Assembly (NCBI GenBank): GCA_019636275.1
Contig: JAHBXY010000093.1
Coordinates: 1 to 36,740, forward strand
DNA length: 36,740 bases
Direction: 5' to 3'
Origin: Planctomycetota bacterium
GTDB lineage: Bacteria; Planctomycetota; J058
The position numbers and the translations under genes are program-made. Under the pieces are notes generated by a model. The model was not told the DNA's origin. It saw nothing but the letters and a program-made list of their open reading frames with translations, and did no database searches. Of this stretch, positions 17,255 to 23,517 are shown piece after piece. Numbering within the stretch: position 1 is the stretch's first letter; each line of letters starts with the position of its first letter.

Positions 17255-17260
17255 ATGATA
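17255..17260 (-). promoter_or_regulatory. -10-like TATCAT of the Mo-hydroxylase operon
   Basis: On the minus strand TATCAT is followed by gtccgccg and then the ATG at 17246. It is the closest match to TATAAT among the start-proximal hexamers in this window. With no Shine-Dalgarno present, a leaderless transcript is likely. Confidence 0.5.
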
Positions 17261-17276
17261 CCGGCTCCGCCCGGGA

Positions 17277-17290
17277 GCTCACGCGTGAGC
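17277..17290. promoter_or_regulatory. 14-bp perfect palindrome at the -35 position (operator candidate)
   Basis: GCTCACGCGTGAGC is a perfect inverted repeat. Its near edge is 16 bases upstream of the TATCAT hexamer, so it covers the -35 region of the yqeB operon promoter. A dimeric regulator is the obvious ligand. The XRE-type protein encoded at 17372-17842 is the nearest candidate. The binding partner is inference. Confidence 0.5.
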
Positions 17291-17321
17291 CTGGAGGGTT
17301 CGTGTCGACACGCCGGGGCCG

Positions 17322-17340
17322 GGACCTCGGGGCGAGGTCC
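17322..17340 (-). terminator. Hairpin downstream of the XRE gene
   Basis: ggacctcg-ggg-cgaggtcc is a perfect 8-bp stem with a 3-base loop, 31 bases beyond the stop of the XRE-type gene at 17372. There is no U-run, so it would be a weak or factor-assisted terminator. It could instead be another regulatory site of the yqeB promoter region. Confidence 0.4.
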
Positions 17341-17371
17341 TCGAGACCGGCGCTGGCAGGGTCGGGTCCGG

Positions 17372-17842
17372 TTAGCTGAGCGCCTGGCGGACGCTGCGGA
17401 TCAGGCCGATCAGGTCCTCGGTCGACAGCTTGTCCTGCCGGGCCTGAAGGTAGCCAGCCACGATCGTCCCGGTCGTCGTGATCGCCGGGTCGGTCTGCTG
17501 CTTGGACGCCATGTCCCAGAGCGACGCCGGCTTGCGCGGCGGCAGGATCGCCGACGGCCCGGCCGCGATCAGCTCCGAGAGCCGCTGCTGGATGCGCATC
17601 GAAGCGACGGTGCCGGTCTCCCAGTTCTGCACGGACGTGGAGCTGACCCCGAGCATCTGCGCCAGCCGCGCGCGAGAGATCTTGTGCTCCGAGCGGTAGT
17701 CCCTGAGCTGCTCGGGGGTGATGAGCTTCCACTCGCCGGGCTTGCGCCCGCCCCGGCGCCGCTTCGCCGCCGCCTCGGCCACGGCCGTGCCGCCGCCGTC
17801 CTGCCCCGCCGTCCGACGCCCTCCGACCTTCTTCTTTGCCAT
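17372..17842 (-). CDS. XRE-type HTH regulator with MucR-like C-terminal segment
   Basis: A 156-residue protein. A basic, Gly-rich N-terminus (1-38) leads into an XRE helix-turn-helix at about 43-92. The residues ISRARLAQMLGVSSTSVQNW form the two helices, and ETG follows as usual. The C-terminal segment TTTGTIVAGYLQARQDKLST followed by EDLIGLIRSVRQAL resembles the helical start of MucR/Ros regulators (IVxAYVxxNxVxxxDLPxLIxxVxxAL). That pairing is unusual. The ATG at 17842 follows GGAGGAGA. The gene is divergent from nothing and sits directly upstream of the Mo-hydroxylase operon on the same strand, 125 bp away, so it is the likely regulator of that operon or of itself. Confidence 0.75.
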   Translation of the reverse strand: MAKKKVGGRRTAGQDGGGTAVAEAAAKRRRGGRKPGEWKLITPEQLRDYRSEHKISRARLAQMLGVSSTSVQNWETGTVASMRIQQRLSELIAAGPSAILPPRKPASLWDMASKQQTDPAITTTGTIVAGYLQARQDKLSTEDLIGLIRSVRQALS

Positions 17843-17889
17843 CGATTCTCCTCCAGGCCCCGAACCTACCTTGGCATGAAGGAGCAAGT

Positions 17890-17925
17890 TAACAAAGTCC
17901 AGTGACACATCACACAATCGTTGTG
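17890..17925 (-). promoter_or_regulatory. AT-rich patch with inverted repeats upstream of the XRE gene
   Basis: This is one of the few AT-rich patches in the window. It holds cacaa-tcg-ttgtg (17913-17925), a perfect 5-bp inverted repeat, and gtga-cacatcac (17902-17913), a shorter one. On the minus strand TTGTTA lies 17 bases before AAGGTA, a weak promoter match. The position, 50-80 bases before the ATG, suits a promoter with an autoregulatory operator. Confidence 0.35.
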
Positions 17926-18046
17926 CGCACCCTCGGGTCGCGCCCCGGCCACGGGCCGGCGTCACCCGGTGCCAACCCCTGCGTGCGCAACGTCTCCCGG
18001 GGTTGACGCTCGGAGCCGTTCGCCGGGCGCTCTCCGGCCAGGGTAG

Positions 18047-18363
18047 GGCCTGTCTTCAAGCGCGGAAGCGTGTGATCGACAGGCTCGGACCCACGAGTGG
18101 AATGGAACCACACGCGAGGCGAGGGCGCGGACGGAGGCCGAGGCGAGGGGGGAGCGCGCGCGGGTCGTATCGATCGCCGGATCCCCGGTGGGCCGCCGGA
18201 GCGAGCGGGAGGCCCGCGGCTGCGGACGGCCGCGAGCGGTAGGGTCTGCTTGGGCTGCAGCACCGCAGCCGCGGGGCGGAGCTCGCGAAGGCGGGCCACA
18301 CCGACGACCCGCGCGCGCCCCCCGTCGCCCGGCATCCGCGGCCGCAGCCGTCGATCACACTAG
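18047..18363 (+). repeat. Dispersed repeat element, copy A (~317 bp)
   Basis: The left end ggcctgtcttcaag (18047-18060) and the right end ccgcagccgtcgatcacactag (ending 18363) both recur, inverted, in copy C at 31741-31821, where the interior is missing. The middle carries ccacgagtggaatgga and a long purine-rich tract, as in copy B at 30930-31245. Inverted arms lie at 18142-18169 and 18305-18329, with about 135 bases between. The right end abuts CTAG, and its TAG is the stop codon of the lipoprotein gene at 18360. No open frame in it looks coding. Together with 17926-18046, which holds nothing recognisable, it fills the gap between the XRE and lipoprotein genes. Confidence 0.7.
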
Positions 18364-19472
18364 CTGAGCTGGCTCGCAGGCTGGGCAGGTTCGGTCGGCC
18401 TCGGAGCGGCCGGCGGGGGCGCCGGCGCGGGCGTCCGGGTTTCCTCCGGGGCCGGCGCAGGCGGCGCCGCGGGCGCCCCGCGCGCGCCGGTCGGGTCGAA
18501 GAAGCGCAGGGGACGCGGGTCGACGCCCGCCCGCAGGAGGAGGCGGGCCGCACCCTCGGCGTGCCCCGCGCGCACCGACCGCGCGCGCCCGAACGTCACC
18601 AGTCGACCCCGGTCGCCGCCCTGCGCCACGAAGTCGGCCCAGGTCACGTCGTCGCGGGCCAGCCAGGTCGCGAGCTGCGCCTCGGCCTCGTCGGGGACCG
18701 CGTCCCCCTGGCACAGGGCGACCATGAGCCGGTCGATCGTCGAGCCCGCGGGGAAGCGCGCCAGCGCGTAGGGCGTCCCCGGGTCCGGCGCGCCGCGGTG
18801 GAAGCTGGCGCACGCCACGGGCACGTAGGCGACCGCCAGGGCCTCCCCGCGCGGGATCACGACGACGGGCGCGCGGAGCATGGCCAGGTCCTGCGGCGTC
18901 GGCCAGTGCCCGAAGCGGCGCTCCGTCTCGGGCGACGTCCAGCGCCCGTCGTCGGCGAGGTCGCCGACCGGGATGCCGTACGTCCCCGGCTCGAAGACGA
19001 CGCCGAGCGCCTCGCGCGGCGAGCCCGCGGCCGTGTCGGTGCGGATGCACGTGAGCTCGACCCCGTGCTCGCCGCCGACGAAGCGGGCGCTGACGACGAC
19101 GAGCGGGTCGCTCCAGTCGACGAGGCGCGGGTGCGCGGCGACGAGGGCGCGCGCGCGCTCGCGGTCGCCGCGGCGGAAAGCGGCCGCGACCTCGGCCGCG
19201 GCCGCGGGCACCGGCGCCTCGGCGAGCGCGGGCTCGACCTCCGCCGGCGCCGCCGGCGCGGGCGCGGCGGCGAGCGCCCGCTCGACCTCGGCGTCGCTCA
19301 GGCGGTGGTCGGGCGGCGCGTCGCGGCGCGGCTCGACCTGCCCGTGCCGGCGCCAGGCCCAGTCGTCGTAGACGGGGCCGCGGTCGTGGTAGGACGACGC
19401 GGCCCAGCCGCCGTTCGAGCCGCAGCCGGCGAGCGCGCCGACGACCAGGCCGAGCCACCACGAGTGCCGCAT
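18360..19472 (-). CDS. Predicted lipoprotein of unknown function
   Basis: A 370-residue protein beginning MRHSWWLGLVVGALAGCGSN, a signal peptide with lipobox LAGC and acylation at Cys17. A low-complexity Ala/Pro/Glu region (about 75-110) follows. A globular domain then includes VELTCIRTDTAAGS, VVFEPGTYGIPVGDL and VVVIPRGEALAVAYVPVACASFHRG. This resembles domains that handle fixed-format surface proteins, but no family was recognised. The C-terminus is a Pro/Ala tail. The ATG at 19472 follows GAGGGGG. The stop codon is the TAG inside the CTAG end of the adjacent repeat element. It is followed on the same strand by nothing close, so it is probably a single transcription unit with the downstream hairpin element as its end. 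Confidence 0.7.
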   Translation of the reverse strand: MRHSWWLGLVVGALAGCGSNGGWAASSYHDRGPVYDDWAWRRHGQVEPRRDAPPDHRLSDAEVERALAAAPAPAAPAEVEPALAEAPVPAAAAEVAAAFRRGDRERARALVAAHPRLVDWSDPLVVVSARFVGGEHGVELTCIRTDTAAGSPREALGVVFEPGTYGIPVGDLADDGRWTSPETERRFGHWPTPQDLAMLRAPVVVIPRGEALAVAYVPVACASFHRGAPDPGTPYALARFPAGSTIDRLMVALCQGDAVPDEAEAQLATWLARDDVTWADFVAQGGDRGRLVTFGRARSVRAGHAEGAARLLLRAGVDPRPLRFFDPTGARGAPAAPPAPAPEETRTPAPAPPPAAPRPTEPAQPASQLS

Positions 19473-19583
19473 GAGACCCCCTCGCCGCGACCGCGGCGTG
19501 CCCTCGCCCAGCGTGGTCCGCCGGGGCGGGGGGGTCAAGGGCACCTCGTGCAAGCCTCTCGCGAGGTGGAGGTTGGCGCCGGG

Positions 19584-22136
19584 CTACTCGATCACGAGGA
19601 CGGCCGTCCCGAAGGCGTCGACCGGCACGGCGAGCCCCTGGCCGGCGAGGTCGGCCCCGCTGCGGCCCTGGGCGAGCGCGGCGCCCGTGAGCGCCTCCTC
19701 GACGTCGTAGGCGCCGCCCGGCGAGAGGCCGAGCGCGGCGAGGTCGTGCAGGTCGACCGTGAGCGTCGCGGCGCGCGAGAGCCGGCTCTGCAGGAACACG
19801 ATCGCCCCGCGCCCGGGCACGACGCGCGCCCAGGCGGTGCCGCCGACGCCCGAGACCGACACGACCGGGCCCTTGCCGCCGGCGCGGGCGGCGACCCAGC
19901 GGACGAGGCCGCGCGCCACGAGCAGGTCGGCCGTCGTCGTGTCGTAGTAGGCCGCGCTCGTGTAGCGGCCGGCGGGGTTCGTGGCGATCGCCACCACCTC
20001 GCCCGCGCCGCGCCGCGAGGTCCACGCCGTGACCTCGCCGTCGTGCCCGAGGGGGAAGGTCCGGTCCCAGGCCAGGGCGGTCGCGCCGGGGCCGAGGCGG
20101 TACTGGCCGATGAACGGCCCCACCGGCAGGGAGCCCGCCGGGCCGCCCGGGACGCGCAGGTTGACGTTCGCCTCGGCGACCCAGGTGTTCTCCCACAGGC
20201 CGACCGACACGCCGTCGGAGAACAGGCCGCCGGCGAGGAGCGACTCGGTCGCCGTGCCGCGGCGCCACGACTCGTCGTGGCGGCCGAGGTGCATGAGGTT
20301 CACCAGCGTGCCGCCGCCGCGCACGTAGGCGTCGAGCGCGCGCGCGGCCTCCTGGTGGACGACGTCGGGGTTCGGGAACACGACCCAGGCGAAGCGGTCG
20401 AGGTCGCCCGGGGCCACGTCGCGCAGGTCGACGGCGACCGGGTCGTGGCCCGAGTCGAGGAGCAGGCCGAACACGGCCGCCGCCTCGTCGACCTGCGCCC
20501 GCCCGGGCGGCCCGGCCACGCCGCCGGCCGGCGCGTCGAAGCGCGAGTCGAAGACGACCGCCACGTCGCGGGCGACCGGCTGGCTGTCGAGGAGCGCGTC
20601 GCCGTGCGCGCGGATCGCGCGGCCCCAGCGGCGCAGGACCTGCCAGCGCGGCTGCGGGCGGCCGTCGACGTCGAGCGCCGCGTTGGCGAAGTAGGGCGAG
20701 TTGTCGCGGTTCAGCCCGGCGCGCAGCACGTAGACGGCGGCGAGCACGCTGCCGCGGCCGACGTGCTGGAGCAGGATGTGGTCGGTCGACGAGGCCGGCA
20801 CGGGCAGCGGCACGTTCAGGAGCGGGATCGAGAACAGCCCGCCCTCGAGCTCGGCCGAGTAGCACTTGCCGGCGACGACCGGCGGCCCGCCGGCGAAGGC
20901 GTAGGCGTCGTTGCTGGTGGCGAAGCGGTCGGAGAAGAAGGCCGTGAGGAACGGCATGTCCAGCGGCCGGTCGCCCGACGTCGGGAGCTGCTTGGGGTAG
21001 GCGTCGAGCATGGCCAGGCCGGCCGCGTTCTTGGCCCCGCCGTGCCAGAGCGAGATGTTGCGCCCGACGTGGTACATGGTGTGGGGCGAGTCGTTGGTGC
21101 AGAAGAGCACGTCCGGCTCGCGCACGCCCAGCCGCTCCCAGATCGCGCGCAGGGCCAGGTGGAAGTCGACGATCCCGGCCTGGCCGGCGTCGAACCAGTC
21201 CTGGTGACGCACGTTGTGCGCCGCGGGGTCGCTCCGGTCCGGCGCGCGCCGGGGCGGGTCGACCTGGTCGAAGTCGGCGTGGCTCGTGCCGTAGGCGGCG
21301 TTCAGGGCGGCGATCGTCCCGTAGCGGGCGCGCAGCCAGCCGCGGTACTGCGCCAGGGCGTGCGTCGAGTAGTCGACCGCGTAGCGGTCGGCGAAGTAGA
21401 AGTTCGTCTCGTTGTCGAGCTGCACGGAGAAGATGCACGGCTCCTGGTGCACGAAGCGCTGCACGATCGGCGCCAGGCGGGCGAAGAAGGCCTCGGTCGC
21501 CTGCAGGAGCTCCGGCGCGAACAGGCTCGGCTGCCGCCCCTGCGCGCCGCCCAGGAGGTCGGTCGTGAACGGGCTGCCGTCGGGCTTCCTGGCCAGCGAC
21601 CCCGGGTGCTTCTGCTTGAACCACTCGGGCACGGCGCCGAAGGAGCCCAGGCCGTACGGCCACTCCGAGTTGATGAACGGCCCCGGCTTGAAGATCACCT
21701 TCATGCCGCGCCGGTGGCACATGGCCAGGAAGGCCTCGAGGTCGTTCACGCCCGAGAAGTCGAAGCGGCCCTCCTGCGGCTCGTGCACGTCCCAGGGCAC
21801 GTAGGTCGTGACCAGGTTCATGTCGGCCGACGCGAGCAGGTCGAGCGTCTCCTCCCACAGGCGGTGCGTGCGGGCGACGTCGCCCTGCGGGTCGCGGATG
21901 CGGTAGTACTGCACCTCGCCGCCGTAGAGGAGCGCCGTCTGCCCGTCGATCGACAGCCCGCGCGGCGTGATCGCCACGCGCGCCGCCGGCGCCGGCGGCG
22001 GGGTCACGGCGCCGGGCGCGGCGCTCGTCACCGGGGCGGCCGCGCTTCCGGCGGCCCCGCCGCCGCTCGAGCCGCCGCCGCCGCAGGCGGTCGTCGTCAG
22101 GGTCAGGGCGACGGTGATGGCGAGGCGCTGGCGCAT
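19584..22136 (-). CDS. Lipoprotein beta-galactosidase-like glycoside hydrolase (GH35/GH42 clan)
   Basis: An 850-residue enzyme. A signal peptide with a probable lipobox (TTAC, Cys18) is followed by a Gly/Ser/Pro linker. The TIM barrel then starts GEVQYYRI at 73-80 and shows the GH35-like TYVPWDVHEPQEGRFDFSG (111-129) and KPGPFINSEWPYG (150-162). The acid/base is probably Glu243 in SVQLDNETN. The nucleophile is probably Glu429 or Glu431 in YSAELEGG. A later domain (about 565-680, VVFPNPDVVHQEAARALDAY) resembles the trimerisation domain of GH42 enzymes, and a beta domain ends the protein. It would remove galactose-type residues from polysaccharides at the cell surface. GH35 against GH42 is not settled. 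The ATG at 22136 follows CCGGAGGG. Confidence 0.8.
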   Translation of the reverse strand: MRQRLAITVALTLTTTACGGGGSSGGGAAGSAAAPVTSAAPGAVTPPPAPAARVAITPRGLSIDGQTALLYGGEVQYYRIRDPQGDVARTHRLWEETLDLLASADMNLVTTYVPWDVHEPQEGRFDFSGVNDLEAFLAMCHRRGMKVIFKPGPFINSEWPYGLGSFGAVPEWFKQKHPGSLARKPDGSPFTTDLLGGAQGRQPSLFAPELLQATEAFFARLAPIVQRFVHQEPCIFSVQLDNETNFYFADRYAVDYSTHALAQYRGWLRARYGTIAALNAAYGTSHADFDQVDPPRRAPDRSDPAAHNVRHQDWFDAGQAGIVDFHLALRAIWERLGVREPDVLFCTNDSPHTMYHVGRNISLWHGGAKNAAGLAMLDAYPKQLPTSGDRPLDMPFLTAFFSDRFATSNDAYAFAGGPPVVAGKCYSAELEGGLFSIPLLNVPLPVPASSTDHILLQHVGRGSVLAAVYVLRAGLNRDNSPYFANAALDVDGRPQPRWQVLRRWGRAIRAHGDALLDSQPVARDVAVVFDSRFDAPAGGVAGPPGRAQVDEAAAVFGLLLDSGHDPVAVDLRDVAPGDLDRFAWVVFPNPDVVHQEAARALDAYVRGGGTLVNLMHLGRHDESWRRGTATESLLAGGLFSDGVSVGLWENTWVAEANVNLRVPGGPAGSLPVGPFIGQYRLGPGATALAWDRTFPLGHDGEVTAWTSRRGAGEVVAIATNPAGRYTSAAYYDTTTADLLVARGLVRWVAARAGGKGPVVSVSGVGGTAWARVVPGRGAIVFLQSRLSRAATLTVDLHDLAALGLSPGGAYDVEEALTGAALAQGRSGADLAGQGLAVPVDAFGTAVLVIE

Positions 22137-22161
22137 GGGCCCTCCGGTGAGGTCGCGTCGA

Positions 22162-22201
22162 CCGCAACCTCTGAGCCGACGCAAGTTGCGGCTGCCGCAA
22201 C
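22162..22201. promoter_or_regulatory. Three CCGCAAC copies upstream of the glycoside hydrolase
   Basis: CCGCAAC occurs at 22162-22168 and 22195-22201, and inverted (GTTGCGG) at 22185-22191. The last two form gttgcgg-ctg-ccgcaac, a perfect 7-bp stem with a 3-base loop. It lies 26-65 bases before the start codon, a natural place for an operator or an RNA hairpin. No regulator gene is adjacent. Confidence 0.4.
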
Positions 22202-22305
22202 GAAGTCGAGGCGGAGGGTTTACCAAATCCGGGAACCGGCGTCCTCATCCGGTCCGGTCCACTTCCGGACAAGGAGTTCGGACAGCGCACACCTGGTGGG
22301 CGGGG

Positions 22306-23361
22306 CTACGCCTTCTGGACGGGGAGCCGCCCCGACTGGATGTCGTCGAGGCGCCGCATGCCCTCGAGCAGGAGCGAGGTCGTGTCCTTGAAGAACGACC
22401 GCTCGCCCTCGGGCCGCTCGGCCGGCTGGAAGCCGAACTGGCCGGCGGTCCAGGTGAGGAACTCGTAGAACGCGTCCTCGGGCGCGCCCCAGGTGGCGCC
22501 GAGGCTCCAGATCTGCCCCTCGTGGAAGAACACCTCGAGCGTGCGCTCGCCCTCGGTGATCTTGAGCGCGCCGGTGCGCGAGGTCACGGTGATCGCCTGG
22601 ATCAGCTCCGTCGGGCCGATCATCGTCAGGTTGCCCGTGACGGCCTTGCCGGTCTCGTCGCTGAACTGCTTCGAGAGCTTGTTCAGGCGCAGGGCCAGCA
22701 GCTTGGAGAAGTAGCGGTTGAGCACCGGGTTTCGCGCCAGGAGCGCGTCGAAGTCGGCCTTGAGCACGGTGAGCGTCTTGACCTGGTCGCGCGCGCGGAT
22801 CGTGGCGCTGCACGGGTCGCCCGTGAGGAGCGACATCTCGCCGAAGCACTCGCCGGTGGAGAGGATCCCGAGCAGCTTCTCCTGCCCGTCGTCGCCCGGC
22901 TTGAGCACCTCGACCTGGCCCTTGACGATGATCGACAGCGCGCGCCCCGGCTCGCCGTAGGTGATGATCCGCTCGCCGGGCGCGTGCTCGGTGTCGCGGA
23001 TCATCGGGCTGATCTTGTCCAGCTGCCGGTCGGGCAGCGAGGCGAAGAGCGGGATCGAGCGCAGCGACACGAGGCGCCGCGTCTTCTGCGGGTCGCGCTG
23101 GACGTCGCCCAGGCTCTCGAGCTGGAAGCCCGCCTGCGCCCGCCCGCCGCGGCAGCCGCGGCAGAGCAGCACGCCGTCGGCGGCGCCCGCGCCCGCGGTG
23201 AGCTTGATCGTCCAGGGGAGCAGGTCGGCCAGGGCGATCGCGCACACGGCGTCGCACTCGTCGGTGACGACCTCGGGGAGGGAGAGGGTCATGCGGTCGC
23301 CGACCTTGAAGATCGGGCAGTCGTGGACCTGCTCGATGGCGGCGACGACCTTCCTCGGCAT
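22306..23361 (-). CDS. TIGR04076 domain - cyclic-nucleotide-binding - DUF4388 fusion
   Basis: A 351-residue cytoplasmic signalling protein. Residues 1-85 match the TIGR04076 form (KVVAAIEQVHDCPIFKVGDR ... CDAVCAIALADLLPWT). Residues 100-225 are a cNMP-binding beta roll with PGERIITYGEPGRALSIIVK and the phosphate-cassette-like GECFGEMSLLTGDPCSATIR. In that cassette the usual RAAT/S Arg is not obvious. Residues 235-335 are DUF4388 (GNLTMIGPTELIQAITVTSR, TGALKI, FFHEGQIWSLG, FYEFLTW). DUF4388/PATAN-like modules occur in bacterial signalling proteins. The ATG at 23361 follows GGGGGGAGC. It is divergent from the pseudokinase gene at 23518, and the two may share a control region. Confidence 0.82.
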   Translation of the reverse strand: MPRKVVAAIEQVHDCPIFKVGDRMTLSLPEVVTDECDAVCAIALADLLPWTIKLTAGAGAADGVLLCRGCRGGRAQAGFQLESLGDVQRDPQKTRRLVSLRSIPLFASLPDRQLDKISPMIRDTEHAPGERIITYGEPGRALSIIVKGQVEVLKPGDDGQEKLLGILSTGECFGEMSLLTGDPCSATIRARDQVKTLTVLKADFDALLARNPVLNRYFSKLLALRLNKLSKQFSDETGKAVTGNLTMIGPTELIQAITVTSRTGALKITEGERTLEVFFHEGQIWSLGATWGAPEDAFYEFLTWTAGQFGFQPAERPEGERSFFKDTTSLLLEGMRRLDDIQSGRLPVQKA

Positions 23362-23376
23362 GCTCCCCCCGGCGTC

Positions 23377-23393
23377 TACGACTTGAGGTCGTA
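23377..23393. promoter_or_regulatory. Inverted repeat in the divergent control region
   Basis: tacgac-ttgag-gtcgta is a perfect 6-bp inverted repeat 16 bases before the ATG at 23361. It may be an operator or a hairpin in the leader of the cNMP-binding gene. On the minus strand its distal arm reads GTCGTAGAC, which is close to the TAnnnT hexamers seen elsewhere. Confidence 0.3.
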
Positions 23394-23489
23394 CCTTTCG
23401 CCCCGAGCCGTGTCAAACCACGCGGGAGGGCGACATGGGCCATCGCGACGTCCGCCGCCGCGCCGTTTGCCCGGCGCGGCCCGAGGGGC

Positions 23490-23495
23490 TAAGCT
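23490..23495 (+). promoter_or_regulatory. -10-like TAAGCT upstream of the pseudokinase gene
   Basis: TAAGCT lies 22 bases before the ATG at 23518 in the sequence gggctaagctcgtgcg. It matches the TAnnnT form. No clear -35 was found and the Shine-Dalgarno (GAAGG) is weak. Confidence 0.35.
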
Positions 23496-23517
23496 CGTGC
23501 GTTGCCTGAAGGTCCCC

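Noticed and set aside
17246..17371. tRNA or riboswitch in the gap before the Mo-hydroxylase operon
   Set aside because: The only structures are the 14-bp palindrome and one 8-bp hairpin. There is no cloverleaf, and no room for a molybdenum-cofactor-type riboswitch.
18047..18363. Small proteins encoded in the repeat copies (MEWNHTRGEG-like and MDPQARRGRG-like)
   Set aside because: Similar peptides arise only because the DNA is repeated. Frames are not preserved between copies and no Shine-Dalgarno is present.
18561..22391. A 1276-residue rightward open frame
   Set aside because: It is the antisense shadow of the lipoprotein and beta-galactosidase genes, rich in Arg, Gly, Val and His, with no domain.
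21967..23517. N-terminal extension of the pseudokinase from 21967
   Set aside because: It runs antisense through the glycoside hydrolase and cNMP-binding genes. The ATG at 23518 follows an intergenic region with a promoter-like hexamer.
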